Assembly (NCBI GenBank): GCA_034440575.1
Contig: JAOTOL010001464.1
Location: 977,001-1,041,000, forward strand
Length of the DNA: 64,000 nt
Reading direction: 5' to 3'
Source of the DNA: Imbricaverruca yamaguchii
Taxonomy: Eukaryota; Arthropoda; Thecostraca; Neoverrucidae
The position numbers were made by a program, and so were the translations under genes. This document shows positions 20,101 through 29,544 of this stretch, in pieces. Each line of letters starts with the position of its first letter. The stretch's first letter is position 1. The notes below the pieces were generated by a model. The model was not told where the DNA came from and did not search any database. It was given only the letters and a program-made list of their open reading frames with translations.

Positions 20101-23100
20101 TAGGCTGCAGCTTTTTCTTCCTTTTTAACATCACATTTCATGGTATATTTCCCAACCAAACCCGAGCCACTTTTTGGTGTCATTTTGCTACCCAACTGCA
20201 CTTGCCAAAAAATGTGAGGTCACATCATGTAAGTACCTACATTATGAACACATTCATAATCATTGCACGAAAAATACATTTCAAGAAATAAAATCACCTT
20301 AAACTGCAAATTTGTCCATTCAGAAAGTCACAGACCAGAAATATTAAAAGTATAATGGTATTCAATGGAGAATGGGGACAGGATGCACCTAATAATTCCT
20401 GAACATTTCATGAATGCACAAATAATGCTTGAATGCCTGCATATCTATAATATCTGCAGTCAATGTGCACTGAAGAGGCCCAGCCCCATTTTGAAAGAAA
20501 AACATTCACGCTTCAAAATGTGGTAAGTTAAAACAAGATTTTCCAGACAAAAGCAAAGCAATCAGTTTTGTTCATTCCTACGCTTGTCGACAAAACATCG
20601 CAGCAATTAATATTATCATGTCCTGCTCCTTGTATTATCTGAAGATATCCCGTCACACAACACAAGCTTACAGCTTTGGTTTATCCAAATCAATGACTCG
20701 AATTACCGCGAAGATATTTGATATAGGTAAGTAGGTAGGTACCTACATAGTCAGATAATACAACCTCTCATACCTCGAGCCAAACACGCAGTCAATTCCA
20801 TCCGGATGGCAGCAAAGAGCTTTAAAGAAAATCCTTCGTTGAATAAAAAAAACCACTACGCTCCGCTAACCAAATATAGGAATTCACCTTCACCAGCCCC
20901 GACCGCGTTCTTGGATTCAATGAGTTCACCGCTCTCCATCTCCCACTCCGGCCGGAGCTATTTGAACCATTGCCACGAAAAGCCATGGATAATGCATTTC
21001 TTCTTGGTTCCTTGGAGAATGATATGTTCTGCATCAAAGTCAGGAGCGATATACATAAGATATCGGAAGGATTTTCCCCATGAAAATTGCCTGAATGGTA
21101 CCAAAACGTTCCTAAAACCTGCTAACACTTTGCTCCAAAATGAAGACCCATAGAACCAGAAATTTCACCTTCTTTCGATTTCATGACTTGTATTGTTTCC
21201 TAATTTCATCAACAAGCGGGAATAGTTGTATTCATGCCACTCCGACCGCTAGGTTTCCCCACTCCGGACAAATTCAGATTTACGTGTGTTGACCTAATCC
21301 TCTACACTCTTATAAGCCTCATTCTGATCCAATGATTAATTTCTTCCCGCAGACCTGATTATTATTAATTGAAAAAAAAAGTTCCCTGTAATTCTCTTGG
21401 CAGTTTTCTCTAACTTATTTTCATTTTTTGGTATTTCATAGCAATCATGGCGCGAAATGAGACGCTAATTTCCGCTCGTCCGTGAAGATAGTCTGTTTTA
21501 CAGCAGCAATTTGCCCGCCCGTCTAGTCGCTTTTCATCCTTCCAAGGAATTCCTTGCTTCTACTAAACATTCCAGACATGAACTAAAAAGTGCATTGAAA
21601 TACATTTAATATTAATAAGGATTGACTTCAATATTTTTTTTCCAGCTTTCTCATTTGAAAAAAGAAAATTTCATCGTGGAGAGAATAAAAGATTTTAGAC
21701 GGATTGTTCAAGTATAACTTTCCTTGAACCATTATATATTCCGAAACCCATATCCCGAAGTAACATTTTAGACCCTCCCATTTTAGACCCAGCGGTGCAC
21801 GAACGTCCTGCTCTCGAGGTATGTTGTGAATTTGTATTAGTTGTGCGGTGTTGGTACCTATGCTGGGAGTGGCAGGTATTGATATATGAACTTGGTTGAC
21901 ATCGATTAAGTATGCTTTTGTGATCATTTTACCTCCCAATGCTCAGGAAGTTGCCTTATAAGTCATTCACGTAACGTGGATGACTTCAGACGACGATGTG
22001 TGGTGGACCCCATCTGGTTGTCTGTGAGACACCAGGATAAGAACCTAACAAATGACTTAAAGGCGTTTTATTCTTGAGGAAGAAGAATTATCGGGTTATT
22101 TTACGACGCATTCAACCGCAAGGTTGCATAGCGCCGCCACCCTATATCACACCGATTGGTCGTGGGTGGACTGCAAATGCCGCCGGCCGCGAGATTCGAG
22201 TCCCACGCTCCACCATCTAGGCTACCGAGGCCCCTGGGTTTTTGTTCTTCATTCCAGGAGACATCACTGCATTTTTCAAAATGTATATACTTCGTTATAT
22301 ATAAAATGTATATACTCCGTTACTTGGTGCTTCAACATCAATGTAAAATAATTCACCATGTGCCCTGGAAATTCACAGTTAATGGAGTTGTGCTATTTCA
22401 TCCTCGTCTTAGGTTTTTACCATTTTGCCACATGATGTATGGGCAGTCATGACGCACACAACTGATAAATAATGTAAAATGCATGTAACTGAAGTGAAAG
22501 GCATTCCACTTTTTAATCCTTGAGTAGCAATCCTTTACTTTCTTCCAATTTTTCACTATTCCCAAGCAACTTCTTCCTTCATCCACACAGTTAATGGTGA
22601 AGTAACTTTAGGACACTGTTCAACATACACCCCATAATTTGGCAAACTGGGAAATTATACACCCCATAACATAGTGCTTCTCAAGATTATACACTCCATA
22701 CTTTGGCAAGCCAAAAAATTATACACTCCGAATCCAAGACCGAGAAGTGAAAATCCAACACTGGCCTACACCAATGACAAGGGCTGGGTGTACCCTGAAA
22801 TAGTTGTCCAAGTTTGTCACTTCCTTCGAAAGTAGCTTGGTGGCTCTTCAAATTCAGAGTGAATGCCAGTATTTGGTTACGATTAGAAAGTCAATCTAGA
22901 ACTATTTGCAAGGCAACGCCAACATTTCCATTACTGTTTCACCGACAACACCAAAAGCTCAGGTGCCGGCTTGTACCGAAGGTCGGCTTCGGTGCGTGCA
23001 ACCGAACGGAATCAGCTACTGGAGAAGGTACCAATTCGACAGCAGAATAAGCAAAAAGGGAGAAAAGGCGTCAGTTATTTAGCACACGCATGAGCGCGAG

Positions 23101-23804
23101 CCGAGGCGCCCACCTTAGTTAGTTATTAGTTGGTTGGTTATTGGCTTTACGACACATCGACCGTTGAGCGATGTAGCGTCGCAAATATCTCACGCCGATT
23201 GTTCGCGGGCGAAGAGTAGAGACAGGTGAGACTCAAACCCGCAATATCTCGATTGTGAGGCGAGCAATTTACCCCTAGACCACTCGTCCCCAGTTAGTTA
23301 TTAGTGATTTAGGCCGCATCGACTATATTGGTCACGCAGCGGCCAGTCGCCCACCTTGTTGCAGCGGTTGATGAGTATGGCCATGGCGGTGCCGTGCTCC
23401 AGCGCCACCAGCGACTTGACCTCGGCCGGGGTCAGCGACGCCGGCAGGTCGCCGAGCAGCGGGTCGGCCGCCAGCAGGTCGGCCAGGGTCTGCGTGTACA
23501 CGGCGTCCAGCTCCAGCAGCGTCAGGCAGTCGTCGTCTTCCGTGGCGGTGCGGTCCGCCGAGCCAGCGTCCCCTGTGTCGGCCGGACCGGCCGGGCCGGC
23601 GGCGACCGCGGGACTCGCGGACTCTTCCGTCTCCGAGCGACCCGGTCGCTCGGGGGCACCGGCCGACACGTCGTCGCTGGCCGTCATCGTCCGGCGGGCC
23701 ACAGCCACGGACCCGTCCCGTCCTGTCGCCGTGCAGACGGTCTGCCGGCTGCCAGACACTGCACCCGACACACGTGCACTGTCAGAGGACGTACGCGTCG
23801 GCAT
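17197..23804 (-). CDS. SNRNP25: SNRNP25: U11/U12 snRNP 25 kDa protein, three exons
   Basis: Exon 1 is 23804-23355, exon 2 is 17701-17621 and exon 3 is 17397-17197 (minus strand); all joins are phase 0, giving about 243 residues. The family is a ubiquitin-fold protein of the minor-spliceosome U11 snRNP in the nucleus. Residues of exon 1 (ADPLLGDLPASLTPAEV, ALEHGTAMAILINRC) match the N-terminal helix region. Exon 2 gives ATVRDLKMALRSTVELEQ and exon 3 gives LSWRYVWRANWLCFAGRQL and LSDLGLTNKSEVCFV, the diagnostic core. Splice sites are AAG|GTGGGC (weak), GCCAG|CTAACC, CAG|GTAAGG and GTCAG|GAG. The vertebrate protein is about 130 residues; the extra length is a low-complexity Ala/Pro/Asp-rich N-terminal part. 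An internal Met near 23687 is an alternative start. Confidence 0.9.
18000..22060. other. AT-rich intronic stretch, no gene seen
   Basis: Nothing with domain support on either strand. The longest frame (18970-19551, plus) starts MSTYFRLTIFAELLVLQASA and is Leu/Ile-rich, but it shows no motif and has no codon-usage resemblance to the two host genes. Confidence 0.5.
22094..22238 (-). mobile_element. tRNA-headed SINE (second lineage)
   Basis: On the minus strand it begins GGGGCCTCGGTAGCCTAGAT (A-box region), followed by GGGACTCGAATCTCGCGG (B box). The central block CGACCAATCGGTGTGATA comes next, and a hairpin tail GCAACC...GGTTGAATGC ends in GTCGTAAAATAACC. Its order of modules equals that of the SINEs at 23131-23291 and 46244-46410, but the sequence is clearly diverged, so it is a related lineage rather than the same subfamily. 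Confidence 0.75.
22590..22740. repeat. Short repeat with TTATACACTCC motif
   Basis: Three units about 40 bp apart contain ATTATACAC(C/T)CC, two of them after TTGGCAA. The motif with its flank (CCAAA-AATTATACACTCCG) recurs at about 19160-19185, 3.5 kb away in the same orientation. Confidence 0.6.
23117..23347 (-). mobile_element. Hairpin retroposon at SNRNP25 splice donor, split by a SINE
   Basis: With the nested SINE and its duplication removed, the insert is 56 bp (23117-23130 plus 23306-23347). It is the LINE hairpin, here GGCCGC...GCGGCC, and an AATAACTAACT tail. It is flanked by the 10-bp duplication CGCCCACCTT at 23107-23116 and 23348-23357. The right copy is the original exon 1/intron 1 junction (AAG|GTGGGCG on the minus strand). 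The left copy is therefore a duplicated 5' splice site inside the intron. Confidence 0.82.
23131..23291 (-). mobile_element. tRNA-headed SINE with 14-bp TSD
   Basis: It is 161 bp. The minus strand starts GGGGACGAGTGGTCTAGGGG (A box region), with a B box in GCGGGTTTGAGTCTCACC. The central block is CGCGAACAATCGGCGTGAGA. The tail hairpin ACATCG...CGATGT is followed by GTCGTAAAGCCAATAACC. It is flanked by AGTTAGTTATTAGT at 23117-23130 and 23292-23305, identical 14-mers. It inserted into the tail of the hairpin retroposon next to SNRNP25 exon 1. Confidence 0.88.
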
Positions 23805-24183
23805 GGCGGCTCAGCAGATCTATAACGTGTCACCGACGCACAAATACCACCTCACGAAGTGAACGGCGCACGGCAGACGGAATGCTAACTGCGTTCGGTG
23901 TGTTCTGCGTCACGTCCACCTGGAAATTCGCTCGCTTCGCTGGTGCTCGTCTACTCTCCTCCAGTTACGCGACCGGGCAATCCCCTCATCTGACCAGCCA
24001 GGACTGGCACCCTCTGACCATCCCGTGGTCATTCAGAGAAAAGCGGCTGTTCTCTGCCAAGTCAGAAAATGCCCATTGATCCCGCCAGATGTGTCGAAAT
24101 GTGTTGCGCTCTTCCCAGGTTGGCCAGAGTATCAGCTGCTCTCTAATAGTCGGCTCTACTATCTGCTCTGCTTCCACCAGCTG

Positions 24184-26519
24184 CTAGCTGTTCTCAGCAG
24201 GTCCGTCAGACCGCGTGCCGGTCTGGTCCGGTCCGTCACGGTCCCCGCCGGTCTGGTCCGGTCCGTCACGGTCCCCGCCGGTCTGGTCCGGTCCGTCACG
24301 GTCCCCGCCGCCGTGGACCAGTAGGCGGCGCTGGCGGTCGGCAGCCAGCTCCAGCTCCAGGCGGTCCACGGTCCAGCCAGAGTTGGCGCGTGATGCCCAC
24401 AGATACAGGTGTCCACTGGCTTTGGGACCTGACGGCAGTGCCTGGGTGTCACAGAGGTACAGCTACCAATTGGCTGTGGGACCTGACGGCAGTGCATGGG
24501 TGTCACAGAGTTGCAGGCACAAGTTGGCCTTGGAACCTCACGGATATGCGAACCAACCACCAGGAAGTGATTGAAATGCAGGCGAATCTATGGACGTCTC
24601 ATTTGACCTTGTAGCCTTCATGATTCAGGCGATGTCGGGGGAGACATCTAAAGTGCACGGAAGCGTGGCATAAAAAAGTGGGTGCGCTGACGTGCCATAA
24701 CCACCACCACGTCACCTTGCACTGCCATACCATAACCACCACCACGTCACTTTGCACTGACTGCCATAACCACCACCACGTCACCTTGCACTGCCATACC
24801 ATAACCACCACCACGTCACCTTGTACTGACGTGCCATAACCACCACCACGTCACCTTGCAATGACATGCCATAACCGCCACCACATCCCCTTGTACTGAC
24901 TTGTCATAACCACCACCATGTCTCCTTGCACCAACATGTCACAGCTGCCACATCACTTTGTGCTGACATACCATAACCACCACCATGTCACCTTGGACTG
25001 GCATGCCATAATCACCAGCATGTCACCTGGTACTGGCATGACATAACCACCACCATGTCCTATTCTACCGACATGCCATGGCCACCACATTACCTTGCAC
25101 TGACATACCATAACCACCACCACCACTTTGCCTTGCACTGACATACCATAACCACCATCATGTCACCTTGCAATGACATGACATAACCACCACCATGTCA
25201 CCTTGTACTGCCATACCATAACCACCACCACCACATCACCTTGCACTGACATATCATAACCACCACCAACACATCACTCTGCACTGACATACCATAATCA
25301 CCATCATGTCACCTTGCACTGACATGCCATAACCACCACCATGTCACATTGCACTGGCATGCCATAACCACCACCATGTCACATTGCACTGGCATGCCAG
25401 AACCACCACCACCACATCACTTTGCACTGACATCATACTTACAAAAACCACAAACCTACATAACCACCACAATACCTTGCACTGCATACCATACCACCAC
25501 CACCATGTCACCTTGCACTGGCATGCCATAACCACCACCATGTCACCTTGCACTGGCATGCCATAACCACCACCATGTCCCCTTGCACTGACATGCCATA
25601 ACCACCACTACGTCACCTTGTACTGACGTGCCATAACCACCATCATGTCACCTTGCACTGACGTGCCATAACCACCACCATGTCACCTTGCACTGATATG
25701 CCATAACCACCACCATGTCACCTTGCACTGGACATGCCATAACCACCACCATGTCACCTTGCACTGACATGCCATAACCACCACTATGTCACCTTGCACT
25801 GACGTGCCATAACCACCACCATGTCACCTTGCACTGACATGCCATAACCACCACTACGTCACCTTGCACTGACATGCCATAACCACCACCATGTCACCTT
25901 GCACTGACATGCCATAACCACCACCATGTCACCTTGCACTGACGTGCCATAACCACCACCATGTCACCTTGCACTGACATGCCATAACCACCACCATGTC
26001 ACCTTGCACTGACATCATAACCACCACCACCATGTCACCTTGCACTGACATGCCATAACCACCACTACGTCACCTTGCACTGACATGCCATAACCACCAT
26101 GTCACCTTGCACTGACATGCCATAACCACCACTACGTCACCTTGCACTGACATGCCATAACCACCACCATGTCACCTTGCACTGACGTGCCATAACCACC
26201 ATCATGTCACCTTGCACTGACATGCCATAACCACCACTACGTCACCTTGCACTGACATGCCATAACCACCATGTCACCTTGCACTGACATGCCATAACCA
26301 CCACTACGTCACCTTGCACTGACATGCCATAACCACCACCACGTCACCTTGCACTGGCACGCGGAACTGAGCGAGTGTGCCGCTGCAGAAGTTCTTGGCT
26401 GGCTTGCTCAGGTCCAGACTTCCGTCCACGATGGGCTGGCCGAGCAGTGTCTCGGCGCCGGGGTGGGAGCGCAGCAGACGCAGCGACTCACTGTACCAGG
26501 CGCCGCGCTTCAGACTCTC
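24184..26519 (-). CDS. COA1: COA1/Tim21-like mitochondrial assembly factor, 5' exon not found
   Basis: Two exons on the minus strand: 26519-26348 (172 bp, entered at a codon boundary, ends in phase 1) and 24419-24184 (236 bp, TAG stop). The joined product resembles COA1 (MITRAC15), an inner-membrane factor for respiratory complex I/IV assembly. Matches are WYSESLRLLRSHPGAETLLG with QPIVDG, then LAQFRVPVQ, then SGHLYLWASR and WTVDRLELEL. These correspond to the helix-strand core after the membrane anchor. Splice sites are CACCGACAG|GAG, TGCAAG|GTGACG and CCCAAAG|CC. The N-terminal membrane exon is not visible above 26519. The C-terminus carries three in-frame copies of a 10-residue GDRDGPDQTG unit. 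Assignment rests on remembered family patterns, so orthology needs a profile search. Confidence 0.75.
24208..24315 (-). repeat. 30-bp in-frame minisatellite in COA1-like last exon
   Basis: Three identical 30-bp copies (plus strand GGTCTGGTCCGGTCCGTCAC then GGTCCCCGCC). Because 30 is a multiple of three they add GDRDGPDQTG three times to the acidic C-terminus without breaking the frame. Confidence 0.88.
24405..24545. repeat. 66-bp tandem duplication at the COA1-like acceptor
   Basis: The sequence around the last-exon acceptor (TTTGGGACCTGACGGCAGTG, then GGGTGTCACAGAG) is repeated with a period of about 66 bp into the intron. It gives two or three near copies of the acceptor region. Confidence 0.75.
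24686..26347 (-). repeat. 35-bp satellite filling the COA1-like intron, splice-donor unit
   Basis: Roughly 45-48 copies of a 35-bp unit, more degenerate at the low-coordinate end. On the minus strand each unit reads TGTCAGTGCAAG, GTGACATGG, TGGTGGTTATGGCA. The exon at 26348 ends GTGCCAGTGCAAG and its intron begins GTGACGTGGTGGTGG, so the unit includes the last ~15 exon bases and the first ~19 intron bases. Some units (for example near 25350 and 25515) keep GCATGCCAGTGCAAG, one or two changes from the exon. Confidence 0.93.
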
Positions 26520-26556
26520 CTGTCGGTGAGCACTTATGTCATGCTATGGAGATAGG

Positions 26557-26615
26557 TTGGTTGGTTATTTGGGCTTACATGTGCATCAGCCACATTGGTC
26601 ATACAGCACCCAGCC
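26557..26615 (-). mobile_element. 59-bp hairpin retroposon with 11-bp TSD
   Basis: A hairpin-and-tail insert (minus strand GGGTGCTGTATGACC ... AGCCCAAATAACCAACCAA). It is flanked by ATGGAGATAGG at 26546-26556 and 26616-26626. It lies about 37 bp upstream of the acceptor of the COA1-like exon at 26519, where branch point and polypyrimidine signals would be expected. Confidence 0.82.
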
Positions 26616-26629
26616 ATGGAGATAGGAAA

Positions 26630-29540
26630 AATGCTCAATACTAATGGGCTTTATCAAATAGTTCATGTCGTGATATATTACCTGTCCAGTACACCATGGT
26701 ACTGATATGGGCTGAACCAGAAGTGCATCTATGTTGGCATATTTACACAATGAATACTGAGTACCCCACATGATATCTACATCAGGTGAAAGCATATTTA
26801 CAAATGTGATGTAGATATGTTTTCTGCTGTGATGCTTTTCAATCAAACTGTCTTATGTGGACATACTGTAAGAGATGTGAGAATGATTTCTAAGTTATGG
26901 GGGCAAAATGATGCAAAGAACATTTCTTTAAATCACAAACAAATACTGAGAACAATTGTAATTTGCACTGTGTATCCTTTATGCTTACAAAAACCATAAG
27001 TACACCAATTATAGATCAAGACAGGTTGTTTTGTTTTGAGAAATCAGTCACAAAAAATGCCAAGAGGTATGAGTTATCGCCATATACCCTCTGGCTGGCT
27101 TGTGAGTAGACTTTTGAGCATGAAGATTGGGATGAGGTTGCCAAAGCTCATAGGCTTTCATGGTTGAATACAATGAAATACATGTCACATGGTGTCCAGA
27201 CCCAGATAACTCCCTTGCCTCACATCCTCCTTTATTCCTCTCCATGGCACATCCACTCATCAAAATGTTATTCCATGAACCAATTTCAACTATGATTTTG
27301 GGCAACAAGGATTGGAAAACCCCTTGATTGCATGAAATCTGTAGCATTTACATGCCTGTATCTTCCATTGTGTAAAGGTATAGGCTCCAGTCACGAGGAT
27401 GGCTCCACCAGCTGCAACCTTCACCAGAGTAGAAAAGGACATGCCAATGCAAGCTGAAATGGAATCCAATCATCTGTCAGGTATGAGCAGGCACAGTACA
27501 CAGAGCCAAGATGACAGAAGTTAGCAAGATGCATCATGATGACAACTGTTCCAGTATGGCACATTGACATGGATGATGGTAAATCCACCATGAAGACAAT
27601 CTAAGACAATGATGAGGACAAATTCAACAGGAAATTGGAGCCCTCAATGTTGTGTTAAGAATAAATATGCACATCATGAGAAATAAATGACACCTATGTG
27701 CAATGCAAATCAAGTAATTTACCACCTACCATCCACTTACAACTAACAATAGCATAGACTGTGAAGACACCACATACACCAAAGTGGCAGAAAATGTGAA
27801 CAAGATGAAAACAACACAAATTATGAGAACAGGATGTCAATTCAGCCCACAGGTTGCCACTGACAATGTTCATTGACGGCAGGGGACATCACCCAGAAGA
27901 TAACTTGGGTTCAGCTGGTTATCACAACAGCAAAAAATCGTACCTAGCTAAGTAAAATCCTGACTAGCAAGCATTGGTGACAACCATAAAGTATGTCATG
28001 TGAAAGGTTGTTTTATGGCACTTCTATGATCATTGTAAGGTTTCATATGAACCTGTTAGAAATTGTGTAAAACATAAATTGTGCAAGCATTCGTGGACTG
28101 CCAGTGTTGGCAGCACAGTTGGTCTAGCCAGTCATAGGAAGTAAGTAACACATTCACTGCTCAGGGCTGGGTGCAGGCCAACAGATGTTCCCTGCCATGG
28201 GCAGTGGGATGGTGGACAGGGGGCAGGTCACCTGAACTCAATAACTTGAACCTTTGCATTGTGCATAGCAAATATAAAATTAAAAATTGATGCTTTCCCA
28301 ACCATCTGCACCTGTCAGTAAAATGTGTAGCTCTGTTCTAGTCCTTGAGGTGTAAGTATAGGTGTCAATTTTATTTTTATTTTTGGGAGGAAATACATAC
28401 AAAATATAAGGTGACATGCAGGGCCAAATGGATTTTGAGGCACATGCCACATGGTCCCATGCTAAAGATTGAAATTATTGGGGGCAAGGCCAACACTGAG
28501 GGGGCACCTAGCCCCTCAAAAGTATATGAAGCAACATCCCTTGGTGTGCATATGAATGCAGTAGGTGATTGGTTGTCAAAACCAATAAATTGTGTATGTT
28601 TCCAAACAGTCAAATGGAAATATGTGCTGGGGTGAGAGTGGAGCCAGTTCTAAGCTTGGCTCCATATGTCCTGAGATTCGATGATTCTTGCCAAGCACAC
28701 ATTGGCATGACTCTGTAAACCTTGCTTTAACAAGGACAAACTTTTGGCAAAATACTCCAGTGATCATCCAGAACTTTCTGGAGTGCCTGTACAAACTAAA
28801 AACTGAGCCTTTCTTAGCATGAAGGTTCTATTTTGACTCTGCAACAATTAGTTAGGCTGAGACCAGGCTGTTGGTTAGATACCTAGGTACCAACCCACAA
28901 CAAATAGAAGTATAGAACCTCCAGAAGCACTTCATTCAACATTTTTTGTTGAGGGATGGGTGCCATGTTCTTAAGAAAACGATAAATTTGCAGCATGGTG
29001 AGCTAATTAACAGGTATGAATGTATGAGCATTGATGGATTTTGAGGAAACATTCAAATATATGTTGGTGTGATCCTTCAGTTATATCTTAACTGAAAGAT
29101 TCTATTACAAAATATTCCTCTCCGCATCCAGGATTAGAATGCACAACTCCAACCTTGTCCATGCATAAGAAAACTTGCCAGAACAAACTTACACCGGAAG
29201 AGACCATCAGGATCACAATATCATCACTCACCTGGTTAGCGGAAGGCAAGCTTGTTTTGCTTGTAGAGGAAGCAAAATGAAAGTAACCATTGCGTATGAT
29301 TTGAGAAAAGTCTTCTGCAGTCAAATTGAGTCCATATTTGGAAAAACCTTCGGATGACATCATGCAAGTTTGAAGGAGAACTTCGATGTACCTGAAGGAA
29401 AGGTATCCAACGCATCTTCCAAAGGGTTTAGTAAGAACTGTTATGAAGAGGGAATGTAAGTTTAGTAAGAATTTTACTAAACTTTGAGAACTTCAGTAAG
29501 CATTATTACTAAGGGAACATATGGATATATGCAACTTTAT
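26630..29540. other. AT-rich stretch, no gene seen
   Basis: No tandem repeat, RNA gene or domain-bearing frame recognised on either strand. If the COA1-like gene has a membrane-anchor exon on this side it should lie here or beyond; I could not find a hydrophobic N-terminal segment with a good donor. Confidence 0.5.
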
Positions 29541-29544
29541 TAGG

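Larger units (their letters stand above)
17702..23354 (-). other. SNRNP25 intron 1 (5.65 kb)
   Basis: Mostly AT-rich sequence without recognisable genes. It holds a SINE at 22094-22238, a hairpin-tail insertion beginning about 10 bp after the exon 1 donor, and a SINE nested in that. An open frame of 193 codons at 18970-19551 has no recognisable domain. A TTATACACTCC motif recurs at about 19170 and 22590-22735. Confidence 0.75.

Noticed and set aside
23131..23291. tRNA gene
   Set aside because: A and B boxes are present but the cloverleaf is not complete, and the unit continues into a SINE body and tail with a TSD; the same holds for 46244-46410 and 22094-22238.
23328..23862. Plus-strand frames of 165-168 codons opposite SNRNP25 exon 1
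   Set aside because: Shadow of GC-rich coding sequence on the other strand; the minus-strand frame has the family match and splice site.
24599..25566. Frames rich in Val/Trp/His in the 35-bp array
   Set aside because: Repeat translation; the array is intronic to the COA1-like gene.
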